Assembly: GCA_028286345.1 (NCBI GenBank)
Contig: JAQBRT010000002.1
Span: 1-32,156, forward strand
From: Candidatus Saccharimonadota bacterium
GTDB taxonomy: Bacteria > Patescibacteriota > Saccharimonadia > Saccharimonadales > UBA4665
Reading direction: 5' to 3'
Length of the DNA stretch: 32,156 nucleotides
Below, piece by piece: positions 8,334 to 15,444 of the stretch. A model generated the notes under the pieces. The model saw nothing but the letters and a program-made list of their open reading frames with translations, had not been told where the DNA came from and made no database searches. Positions within the stretch are counted from its first letter, which is position 1. Every line of letters starts with the position of its first letter. The position numbers were made by a program, and so were the translations under genes.

Positions 8334-9132
8334 AAGTCTGCTTTGCAATGTCGTAACAGCCGTAAACAACGGCTTCTTCCGGGCGGCGGGCCTGGACTAC
8401 CTTGGGGATCTTAATGACAGGTACGGCGTGTTTGTAGAGCTCGGCCTGTAACAGATCGCCGTAACGGTCAAAATAGCTGCCAATGCTGCCGCCAACGATG
8501 ATTAAGTCAGGCTCAATAATGGCAATGTGCGCGTAAAAGCCGAGCGCCAGGTTGCGGACTATGTGCTTCCAATCGGCTTCGTCATGGATATCGGCAGCTT
8601 TTTTGCCAAAGTGCTTGTAGATAGCCCGGCCAGAGGCAAAAGCTTCCCATTTGAGCAGGTGGCCTTTGTGCGGCAGCAAGATATGGCCGCCTTCACTATT
8701 AAGCAGGGCAGGATCGAGTTGGCCGTTGCTGATAACGGCAGTGCCAATGCCCGTGCTAATCGTTATATATAAGACAGTGTGCTTGTCTTTATGTAATAGC
8801 GCCTCTGATAACCCGGCTAAATTGGCATCGTTTTCTATAACAACCGGGCACTTGGCAATCTTTTCGACGTCGGCTTGCAAGGGTATGTTGGTCCAGTTCA
8901 GGTTGCCAAAATCGATTACCCGGCCGTGTTTGCGGTCAATCTGGCCAGGGGCGGCAACGCCGGCAGCGCGAAAATCTTTGTGCTCCAGGTGGTGTATGGC
9001 GTGGGCAAGCTCGAGGATAAAATGGTCGTATTTCTTAGGGGTTGGAAACTTCCGTGTTTCTACAATTTCGCCGTCGTTAGACAGGACTGCTATTAACGTT
9101 TTTGTTCCCCCAATGTCTACCCCAAGATACAT
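8317..9132 (-). CDS. ROK-family sugar kinase-like protein
   Basis: A 271-aa protein. ATG 9132 (MYLGVDIGG) is preferred over GTG 9138 because a TAAGAT box lies 6 nt upstream, predicting a leaderless mRNA. DIGGTKT (residues 6-12) is the N-terminal phosphate-binding motif, ENDAN (100-104) holds the expected catalytic Asp102, and STGIGTAV is the second phosphate loop. EGGH (147-150) is present, but the CxCGxxGC zinc motif that usually follows in ROK glucokinases and repressors is absent, and there is no N-terminal DNA-binding domain. It is therefore most likely a hexose or amino-sugar kinase of divergent subtype. It is co-transcribed with the 7824 metallopeptidase. Confidence 0.85.
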   Translation of the reverse strand: MYLGVDIGGTKTLIAVLSNDGEIVETRKFPTPKKYDHFILELAHAIHHLEHKDFRAAGVAAPGQIDRKHGRVIDFGNLNWTNIPLQADVEKIAKCPVVIENDANLAGLSEALLHKDKHTVLYITISTGIGTAVISNGQLDPALLNSEGGHILLPHKGHLLKWEAFASGRAIYKHFGKKAADIHDEADWKHIVRNLALGFYAHIAIIEPDLIIVGGSIGSYFDRYGDLLQAELYKHAVPVIKIPKVVQARRPEEAVVYGCYDIAKQTYGHSD

Positions 9133-9138
9133 ATTCAC

Positions 9139-9144
9139 ATCTTA
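9139..9144 (-). promoter_or_regulatory. -10 box of the ROK gene (leaderless)
   Basis: TAAGAT on the minus strand, 6 nt before ATG 9132. The -35 region (TTCCCT at 9162-9167) is weak. No Shine-Dalgarno sequence is visible. Confidence 0.4.
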
Positions 9145-9222
9145 GCAGTTCGCATGCAGGTAGGGAAGCAGTATGCGTGCCTGCTGCTTGCTGTAACACT
9201 TTACTAACAGGGAAGAATAGCG

Positions 9223-9228
9223 TATACT
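9223..9228 (+). promoter_or_regulatory. -10 box upstream of rpsA
   Basis: TATACT with a poor -35 (TTACTA at 9201, 16-nt spacer). It predicts a leader of about 95 nt before rpsA, a length that would allow autogenous control by S1. Confidence 0.45.
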
Positions 9229-9330
9229 TGCTGGTAATCTTGTAAACAACTTTAAGGGATGGTGCTTGCGGGCAACTGTTCAAACGGGAAGTTTGCTAGA
9301 AAATACACTTTTTAAGGAGGCATGAACTAC

Positions 9331-10404
9331 ATGTCAAAATCAACGCTAACTATGGATGAACTGCTGGCGGGCAGTGAAGTAAAGGCTGTCAGTGCCGGCG
9401 ATGTCGTCGAAGGTACCGTTACAGCAGTCAAGAAGAACGAAGTCTGGATTGACCTCGGCGCCCAAGGTGTCGGTGTTGTCTTGCGCCGCGAAATCGGCCA
9501 TGGCCAGGTTCTCGAAGAAGGCCAGACCGTAACGGTCAGCGTCATCGACCCAGAAATGGATGAGGGCCACGCCCTCCTCAGCATGAAGCGGGCCGTTAAA
9601 GACCGTGGTTGGGACGAACTACAGCGTATTTTTGACGCCGGCGAAATCATCGAAGTTGTCGCCTACGACGCCAACCGTGGCGGTTTGCTGGTTGAACTCG
9701 AAGGTATCCGCGGCTTCTTGCCAGTTTCACAGCTGGCTGCTGGCCACTACCCACGCGTATCTGGTGCCGATAAGGACGAGATCCTGCAGAAGTTGGCCGC
9801 TTTGACCAACATCCCTCTGCGCGTCCGCGTCCTAGACGTCAGCCGCAAGGACAACAAGCTGATCTTCTCAGAAAAAGAAGCTGTTAAAGACGACATGCAG
9901 TCCCGCTTTGCGGAACTCAAGGTTGGCGACACCGTTGAAGGTGTTGTTACCGGCGTGATCGACTTTGGTGCATTCGTTAACGTAGATGGCATCGAAGGCC
10001 TGATCCACATATCTGAAATCTCCTGGGAACGCGTTGACAACCCTCGCAACTACGTAAAGGTAGGCGAGAATGTTAAAGCTAAGATCATCGCTATCGACAA
10101 AGACCGCTTGAGCCTCAGCTTGAAGCAGATGAGTGAAGACCCATGGTTGAGCGAAGTTAAGGCATTCAACAAGGGTGACGTTGTTGAGGGTAAGGTTACC
10201 CGCATCACGCCATTCGGTGCTTTTGTCCAGCTCAGTGCATCTGTCGAAGCTCTCGTCCACGTTTCAGAAATGAGCGACGACGAGACTGTTGACCCAGAAA
10301 AGCTGTTCCAGTTGAACGAAAAGAAGCAGTTTAAGGTTCTCGATGTAGACACCGAAAACCGCAAGATCGCCTTGTCGCTGAAAAGCGCCAAAGCTAGCAA
10401 ATAG
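9331..10404 (+). CDS. rpsA: 30S ribosomal protein S1
   Basis: A 357-aa protein from ATG 9331. An in-frame ATG at 9322 is rejected because it lies only 1 nt after AAGGAGG (9314-9320); 9331 gives a 10-nt spacing. There are four S1 OB-fold domains at about residues 19-85, 100-185, 195-265 and 280-352. The last two are the most canonical (FGAFV, GLIHISE, ALVHVSE). S1 binds mRNA on the 30S platform. E. coli S1 has six domains; four is common in Gram-positive-like and CPR lineages. It lies 48 nt upstream of infB and is likely co-transcribed with it. Confidence 0.93.
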   Translation: MSKSTLTMDELLAGSEVKAVSAGDVVEGTVTAVKKNEVWIDLGAQGVGVVLRREIGHGQVLEEGQTVTVSVIDPEMDEGHALLSMKRAVKDRGWDELQRIFDAGEIIEVVAYDANRGGLLVELEGIRGFLPVSQLAAGHYPRVSGADKDEILQKLAALTNIPLRVRVLDVSRKDNKLIFSEKEAVKDDMQSRFAELKVGDTVEGVVTGVIDFGAFVNVDGIEGLIHISEISWERVDNPRNYVKVGENVKAKIIAIDKDRLSLSLKQMSEDPWLSEVKAFNKGDVVEGKVTRITPFGAFVQLSASVEALVHVSEMSDDETVDPEKLFQLNEKKQFKVLDVDTENRKIALSLKSAKASK

Positions 10405-10452
10405 TATGAATACGTAAGGATAGGCCGGGAGGCCAGGAAGGAACGACTAATC

Positions 10453-12231
10453 ATGGCAGAAAACGTTGACACCACAACAATTGAAATCGAAGACATGATC
10501 ACCGTCGGGACCCTGGCCGAGCGGCTGTCTATCCCCGTATCCCGCCTGATTGGCGAGCTTATGAAGAACGGGGTCATGGCCACCGTTAACGAGCGGATCG
10601 ACTTTGACACCGCCGAAATTATTGTAGAAGAGCTGCAGCTTGGCGTCACACTTGCCAAGCGCGCAACCGCAGAACCAGCCGTAGCTGTCCGCGAAAAGCC
10701 TGTTGCCAGTGCCACAGCAGTGCCACGCGCCCCAGTTGTAGCTGTTATGGGTCATGTTGACCACGGCAAAACCACACTGCTTGACGCCATCCGTGGCGCC
10801 AACGTTGTTAAGGGCGAAGCCGGCGGTATCACCCAGCACATTAGCGCCTACCAGGTCGAGCACAATGGCCGCCCGATCACTTTCCTAGACACCCCTGGCC
10901 ACGAAGCCTTTGCCGCCATCCGTGAACACGGTGCCCACCTGACAGATATAGTTATTATTGTCGTAGCAGCTGACGACGGCATTAAGCCGCAAACCATCGA
11001 AGCCATCCGTTTTGCCCGCAAAGCCGGTGTTAAAATCATCGTGGCCGCTAACAAAATCGATAAAGAAGGTGCCGATGTTAACCGCCTCAAGCAGCAGCTA
11101 TCAGAACACGAACTGCTAGTCGAAGAGTGGGGTGGCGACACCTTTGTAGCCGAAGTTTCGGCCAAAACCCAAAAGGGTATTCCCGAACTACTCGACATGA
11201 TCATGCTAGTAACCGATGTTGAAGAACTCAAAGCCGACATTGATGTTCCGGCCCGCGGCCTAATTATCGAAGCCCACGTTGAGCAGGGCCGTGGCCCAGT
11301 CGCCCACGCCCTTATTGAAGCAGGAACCCTAAAGCCCGGCCACTTTATTGTCTCCGGCAGCAGCTACGCCAAGATCCGCAACCTCGAAACCACCGAAGGC
11401 AAGCCAGTTAAAGAAGCCTTTCCATCCCAGCCAGTAGCAATCACCGGTTTTAAGACATTGCCAGAGTTTGGCGACCCATTTGAAGTAGTTGCTAATGAAA
11501 AAGAAGCCCGCGCCCGTGCCGAAGCCGTTGCCTCAGACAAGAACGCTAGCGGCGGCCACAACAATATCGGCAGTTCCGAGCTGATCCGCCTGATCAACCG
11601 CGACAACAAAATGGAAGAGCTCAACATCATCATCAAAGCCGATGTCCAAGGTTCGCTGACCTCTGTTATTGATAGCCTCAAAGCCATGGACACAGATGAA
11701 GTAAGCGTACGTATCGTCGGCTCAGGCGTTGGCCCAATTGGCGAAAATGACCTGCACTTGGCGCACACTTCCAAAGCCATAGTTTATGGCTTTAACGTTG
11801 ACCTACCAACCAGCTCTAAGCAGCAAGCATCACGCGACAAAATACATGTCCGCATGTACCGCGTTATTTACGAGCTGATCGACGACGTCAAAGAAGAACT
11901 CAGTAAGCTCCTCAAGCCAGAAATCATCGAAACCGAGCTTGGCCGCCTCGTCGTAAAAGGCATCTTTAAGACCACTAAAACAGAGGTCATTTGTGGTGGA
12001 GAAGTCACCAAGGGCAAGCTTGTGGCACCAGCCCTGGCACGCGTCACCCGTGGCGACGAGAACCTTGGCGAAGTCGAAGTTACTGGTCTTAAGCGGGGCC
12101 CAGCCGAAGCTAAAGAAGTTTTTGAAGGCGAAATGTGCGGCATGAGCTTTAACACCACCAAGCGCATCGACCTTGTCGAAGGCGACCGTATCGAACTATT
12201 CACCCGTCAGGCGGTTACCCGCTCCCTTTAA
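10453..12231 (+). CDS. infB: Translation initiation factor IF-2
   Basis: A 592-aa GTPase that brings initiator tRNA to the 30S subunit. AGGAAGGA precedes ATG 10453. A short IF2_N-like domain (about residues 10-70) is followed directly by the G domain: G1 GHVDHGKT 100-107, G2 GGITQHI, G3 DTPGH 146-150, G4 NKID 200-203, then the beta-barrel and C-terminal tRNA-binding domains. The long charged N-terminal extension of E. coli IF-2 (890 aa) is missing, giving a minimal form typical of reduced genomes. The next gene starts 4 nt after the stop, so coupling is likely. rbfA and truB, frequent infB neighbours, do not follow. Confidence 0.97.
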   Translation: MAENVDTTTIEIEDMITVGTLAERLSIPVSRLIGELMKNGVMATVNERIDFDTAEIIVEELQLGVTLAKRATAEPAVAVREKPVASATAVPRAPVVAVMGHVDHGKTTLLDAIRGANVVKGEAGGITQHISAYQVEHNGRPITFLDTPGHEAFAAIREHGAHLTDIVIIVVAADDGIKPQTIEAIRFARKAGVKIIVAANKIDKEGADVNRLKQQLSEHELLVEEWGGDTFVAEVSAKTQKGIPELLDMIMLVTDVEELKADIDVPARGLIIEAHVEQGRGPVAHALIEAGTLKPGHFIVSGSSYAKIRNLETTEGKPVKEAFPSQPVAITGFKTLPEFGDPFEVVANEKEARARAEAVASDKNASGGHNNIGSSELIRLINRDNKMEELNIIIKADVQGSLTSVIDSLKAMDTDEVSVRIVGSGVGPIGENDLHLAHTSKAIVYGFNVDLPTSSKQQASRDKIHVRMYRVIYELIDDVKEELSKLLKPEIIETELGRLVVKGIFKTTKTEVICGGEVTKGKLVAPALARVTRGDENLGEVEVTGLKRGPAEAKEVFEGEMCGMSFNTTKRIDLVEGDRIELFTRQAVTRSL

Positions 12232-12235
12232 AATT

Positions 12236-12841
12236 ATGGGTATCTTTAAAGAACAACCTCACACCGAACCCGAAGCCTTACAGTTTGAGGCCCAAATGGT
12301 CTTACCCCCAAACGCCGTGCCTGAAACCCTTGAAGACTATGCCACCGCAGTAGACATCATCCGTCAGCCAATCAGCGACGAAGCCCGCTTTGCGCATTTT
12401 TATAGCTACTGGAGCGATAACGCCTCGCCCGACCTTCCGCTGCCAACCAAGAGCGAATCGGTGCTAATTGGCCGGATGCGCGACGGTGGCCAAGAAGGCC
12501 GCAAGCTTGAAGCCGCACTGGTCCGCGAAATAATGGCTGCCGTCATTGGCGACACCATACTTCCCGCCAATGTATTTGTACCGCGCCAACCAGCGACTGC
12601 CTGGATTAAAGGCGAGGGCATGGTTATGACCCAAGAACGGCCAGTGCCACAGCTGGCAGTCCAACTATCGACCAGCATTACTGCCGAACTCAGAAAAAAG
12701 CCCGTCATGCGAACAGTCAGCAGCATACTTATTGCAACATTGGTCGGAACGCCGGTAGCAATGATCTACACCCATTCGTCGCACAACTACTCTAAAGATA
12801 CGTCACCCACACTTGCTAACGGCGTAGATGATAGCCGCTAG
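12236..12841 (+). CDS. Uncharacterised protein with C-terminal membrane segment, infB-coupled
   Basis: A 201-aa protein. The frame stays open upstream inside infB, but ATG 12236 (MGIFKEQ), 4 nt after the infB stop, is the natural coupled start; there is no clear ribosome binding site of its own. Residues 1-160 are soluble, of mixed charge and rich in Ala/Pro/Glu. A hydrophobic segment lies near the C-terminus (about 165-183, SSILIATLVGTPVAMIY) followed by a short polar tail, so it may be tail-anchored. I do not recognise the family. Position suggests a link to translation or simply a lineage-specific passenger. Confidence 0.7.
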   Translation: MGIFKEQPHTEPEALQFEAQMVLPPNAVPETLEDYATAVDIIRQPISDEARFAHFYSYWSDNASPDLPLPTKSESVLIGRMRDGGQEGRKLEAALVREIMAAVIGDTILPANVFVPRQPATAWIKGEGMVMTQERPVPQLAVQLSTSITAELRKKPVMRTVSSILIATLVGTPVAMIYTHSSHNYSKDTSPTLANGVDDSR

Positions 12842-12845
12842 ATGG

Positions 12846-12851
12846 TATAAT
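12846..12851 (+). promoter_or_regulatory. Extended -10 promoter of the 12860 gene (leaderless)
   Basis: TGGTATAAT is an extended -10 (TGn plus consensus TATAAT) only 8 nt before ATG 12860. No Shine-Dalgarno sequence fits between them. It overlaps the end region of the upstream gene. Confidence 0.6.
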
Positions 12852-12859
12852 ACGAATAT

Positions 12860-13288
12860 ATGTTGAAAATCGATAACAACTTATTACAAGATCTGGGCCT
12901 TGCAGCCCTGCCAGACGCTGAAAAAAACAGTTTGCTGAAGCACATCTATGAAACACTCGAAATGCGCGTTGGTATGCGCCTCGCCGACCAAATGAGCAAC
13001 CAGCAACTCGACGAATTTGAACAGTACTTCGAAGCCAAAGACGACGCCGGTGCTTTTAAGTGGCTAGAAACCAACTTCCCAAACTACAAAGACATAGTCC
13101 AAGAAGAGTTTGATAAGCTCAAAGCCGAAGTTGGCCAATCCGCACCACAGATCTTAGCCGCTAGCCAGCAAGCCCAGGTTGCGGCACCAGCTCCAGCGCC
13201 TTCGCCCGCTGTTGCGCCCACCGCACCAGCAGCCCCGCAGCAGTATCCAGACCAGCAACCGCCCGCTGGCTTCACTCCCGCCGCTTAG
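12860..13288 (+). CDS. DUF5663-like small protein with Pro/Ala-rich tail
   Basis: A 142-aa protein from ATG 12860. The N-terminal 95 residues are helical and acidic (LPDAEKNSLLKHIYETLEMR, MSNQQLDEF, WLETNFPNYKDIVQEEF), resembling from memory the DUF5663 family seen mainly in Patescibacteria. Residues about 100-142 are a low-complexity Ala/Pro/Gln tail, likely disordered. It has its own leaderless-type promoter rather than relying on the infB unit. The function is unknown; the family assignment should be treated as a recollection of its sequence pattern. Confidence 0.72.
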   Translation: MLKIDNNLLQDLGLAALPDAEKNSLLKHIYETLEMRVGMRLADQMSNQQLDEFEQYFEAKDDAGAFKWLETNFPNYKDIVQEEFDKLKAEVGQSAPQILAASQQAQVAAPAPAPSPAVAPTAPAAPQQYPDQQPPAGFTPAA

Positions 13289-13303
13289 TTTTTAACGCCC
13301 ACC

Positions 13304-13361
13304 CCCGCGCTGTATATACAGTGTATATACACAGAGGGCGAAACTAGGGTGAAAGCGCGGG
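13304..13361. repeat. AT-core palindrome B inside a GC hairpin
   Basis: Outer arms CCCGCGCT (13304-13311) and AGCGCGGG (13354-13361) enclose two adjacent palindromes, TGTATATACA (13311-13320) and GTGTATATACAC (13321-13332). It sits in the gap between two convergent genes and may act as a terminator, although the T tract is poor. The core matches palindrome A at 7269. Confidence 0.6.
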
Positions 13362-13362
13362 T

Positions 13363-14271
13363 TTAGCCGAGTTTATGACCTGCGAGGAAGCTGGCAGCGT
13401 CCATCTCTTTTTTACCGGCCGGGATGAGGCGGTCGATCATCAGCGTGCCCTCGGCGGCGCGGATGCCAAGCTGTTTACCGTCTATCAGCAGGGTGCCGGG
13501 AGTGCCGTTTAGGTCGGCTACATGTGCTTTAGTAATGACTACGTCCGCGGTGCCAATTTTGGCGCGGCTGCGCGGCCATTCGATAAATGCCCGGACTTCA
13601 CGTTCAAGCTCGGCGGCAGTTTTTGTGAAGTCCAAAACGCTGTCATCTTTGCTAAGTTTGCGTGAATAAGTGGGTGTTTTGCTGTCGGCAATTGATACAT
13701 CGAGTTGCGGCGCTGGCTTGGTTTCATCGCGTTCATATAATGGCAAAATTGTCTGCAATGCTTGGTCGCTTAGGTCGATTAAATCGTCCGTCAGTTCGGG
13801 CGTGGTAATGCCGGCTGGTAAGTCGTAATCGGCCTGGGCCAGCAAGTCGCCCTCGTCCATTTTGTCGTTGATCAGCATTAGGCTGATGCCAGTACGGGTT
13901 TGGCCGGAGAGGATTGAGAACGTAATTGGGTCGGCGCCGCGCCATTCCGGTAACAGGGAGAAATGGCTGTTTACAATGCCCAGCTCAAACGAATCGATGA
14001 CATCTTGCGCAATAATAATGCCAAAATCTATGACAATGCCTAGGCGGCTTTCAAATTTGTGTTCATTAAATAGGGCGCTCAGCTCGGCCTTATTACTGAC
14101 CGTAAAAACGTGCTCAAAACCAAGGCTAATGCAGGTTTCTAAAACCGGCACTGAGCCTTTGTGATGGGCCGGTCGCGGCTTGGTAATCACGGCCTCAATA
14201 TCACAATGTTTGCTTAATAGTTCGAGCGATTTTGCAGCAACCGGGCCGCTACCAAAGAATACTGTTTTCAT
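13363..14271 (-). CDS. fmt: Methionyl-tRNA formyltransferase
   Basis: A 302-aa enzyme that formylates Met-tRNAfMet from 10-formyl-THF. ATG 14271 (MKTVFFGSGP) is chosen; it lies inside the end of def (23-nt overlap), so the two are coupled. The catalytic triad is visible as N101, H103 (NSHFSLLPEWRGADP) and D142 (DEGDLL). FFGSG is the N-terminal Rossmann-type loop. The C-terminal OB-like domain (about 200-302) is present. The motif has Ser-His-Phe where most enzymes have Val-His-Pro, a mild divergence. Length is close to the usual 310-315 aa. Confidence 0.93.
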   Translation of the reverse strand: MKTVFFGSGPVAAKSLELLSKHCDIEAVITKPRPAHHKGSVPVLETCISLGFEHVFTVSNKAELSALFNEHKFESRLGIVIDFGIIIAQDVIDSFELGIVNSHFSLLPEWRGADPITFSILSGQTRTGISLMLINDKMDEGDLLAQADYDLPAGITTPELTDDLIDLSDQALQTILPLYERDETKPAPQLDVSIADSKTPTYSRKLSKDDSVLDFTKTAAELEREVRAFIEWPRSRAKIGTADVVITKAHVADLNGTPGTLLIDGKQLGIRAAEGTLMIDRLIPAGKKEMDAASFLAGHKLG

Positions 14272-14821
14272 GGACGTCCTTGTCGTAGTCGAGGCTGACC
14301 AATTTGCCATCATCGTCAAGTTTGTAGAACGCTTCCGGGTCGTCTTTGATGTGGTCTATAAAGACGATGCCGTTGGTGTGGTCGATTTCGTGCTGGAAGA
14401 TGCGTGCTAAGAAGCCTTCGGCGCTGACGCGGAACTCTTGGCCATTCAGGTCGAGGGCTTTGACCTTAACTTTTTCGTAGCGCTTTACCTTGCCGTAAAC
14501 GTCTTTGACGCTTAGGCAGCCTTCGTAGTCTTCAATTAGTTTGCCGTCGGTTTTAGTGATTTCTGGGTTAATAAAGGTGGTAAATGTGTGGTCATCTTTG
14601 TCGTCGTAGTTGTTGCGGACTACTACAATCTTATAAAGCCGGTCAATCTGGACGGCCGCTAAAGCCACGCCAACTTCGTGCGGCCGGCTCATGTCCCAAC
14701 TGATGGTGGCAGCTTCCATTTCCTGGACAATCTGCTTAATTTCATCGCTCACAATGCCAACACGCTGCGATTTTTGGCGCAGGTGCGGGTTGGGCAGGGC
14801 AATGATGTCGTCTTTTGTCAT
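14249..14821 (-). CDS. def: Peptide deformylase
   Basis: A 190-aa metallohydrolase that removes the N-formyl group from nascent proteins. All three motifs are present: motif 1 GVALAAVQ (51-58), motif 2 EGCLS (100-104) with the metal-binding Cys, and motif 3 HEIDH (144-148) with two His ligands and the catalytic Glu. Motif 1 has Ala for the usual third-position Gly (GxGLAAxQ). ATG 14821 lies 11 nt after a TATAAT box, so the leader is at most a few nt. def is upstream of fmt and near priA, as in many bacteria. Confidence 0.94.
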   Translation of the reverse strand: MTKDDIIALPNPHLRQKSQRVGIVSDEIKQIVQEMEAATISWDMSRPHEVGVALAAVQIDRLYKIVVVRNNYDDKDDHTFTTFINPEITKTDGKLIEDYEGCLSVKDVYGKVKRYEKVKVKALDLNGQEFRVSAEGFLARIFQHEIDHTNGIVFIDHIKDDPEAFYKLDDDGKLVSLDYDKDVHENSILW

Positions 14822-14832
14822 GACTTTTGCCC

Positions 14833-14838
14833 ATTATA
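14833..14838 (-). promoter_or_regulatory. Extended -10 promoter of def-fmt
   Basis: TGTTATAAT on the minus strand (TGn plus consensus TATAAT), 11 nt before ATG 14821. A start 6-7 nt downstream would leave only about 4-5 nt of leader. Confidence 0.55.
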
Positions 14839-14907
14839 ACAGATCAAACCGCCTGTGCTTGCATGGTTTTGCTCACGGGCGTACGCTTTAAGCAGTAAGG
14901 GGAAGTT

Positions 14908-15432
14908 ATGCAGATATTTGAAACATTAAAAGAACATGTGGAACTGAGCGAAGCTGAAAATAAAGCCTTGGCAGTAGCACAGGCTGAACGCAAAAGGCGG
15001 GTCACTGAGCGAGTTATTGGCGGTGCCGACGCGGCCGAGTATGTCCAGCGCCTCAAGACAGTCTGCGATATCGTAATGGCCGAAGAAGATCGGCCTGGTA
15101 TCATCGTTACACGTAAAAAAGACAAAATTGAGAAGCGTATACATGCAACCCACCTAACAACAGAGGGTATTGTGCCAACCACCGCGTCCGCCTCAGTTGC
15201 AGTTACGAGAGGGGAGTACTCAGATGGTGGCGACTACCATTTCGCTGAAGCTAGTATTCATATCAACGGCTCAAGATATGGCGACGAACTCATATTTGAA
15301 TCGCCTTGGAATGGCGAGGTTAAGCCAGAAAATTTCGTGCAGCAATTCTCCGAGCTTGTCGTCATGGAAGATATACTTCGTGCCGTCGGCATGTTACCGC
15401 CTATCGAAAACGAAGCCCTTATCGGCGCCTAA
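14908..15432 (+). CDS. Uncharacterised protein
   Basis: A 174-aa soluble protein from ATG 14908 with AAGGGGAA about 6 nt upstream. Residues about 1-75 are helical and rich in Glu/Ala/Arg (EHVELSEAENKALAVAQAER); residues 75-150 look like mixed alpha/beta (RPGIIVTRKK, FAEASIHINGSRYGDEL). There is no signal peptide, membrane segment or recognisable catalytic motif. It is transcribed away from def and converges on priA, with only 12 nt between the two stops. I do not recognise a family; it separates def-fmt from priA, which are often adjacent elsewhere. Confidence 0.68.
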   Translation: MQIFETLKEHVELSEAENKALAVAQAERKRRVTERVIGGADAAEYVQRLKTVCDIVMAEEDRPGIIVTRKKDKIEKRIHATHLTTEGIVPTTASASVAVTRGEYSDGGDYHFAEASIHINGSRYGDELIFESPWNGEVKPENFVQQFSELVVMEDILRAVGMLPPIENEALIGA

Positions 15433-15444
15433 TACGTCAAAACC

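Noticed and set aside
9322-9330. ATG 9322 as the rpsA start
   Set aside because: It is 1 nt from AAGGAGG; ATG 9331 has a workable spacing and a normal S1 N-terminus.
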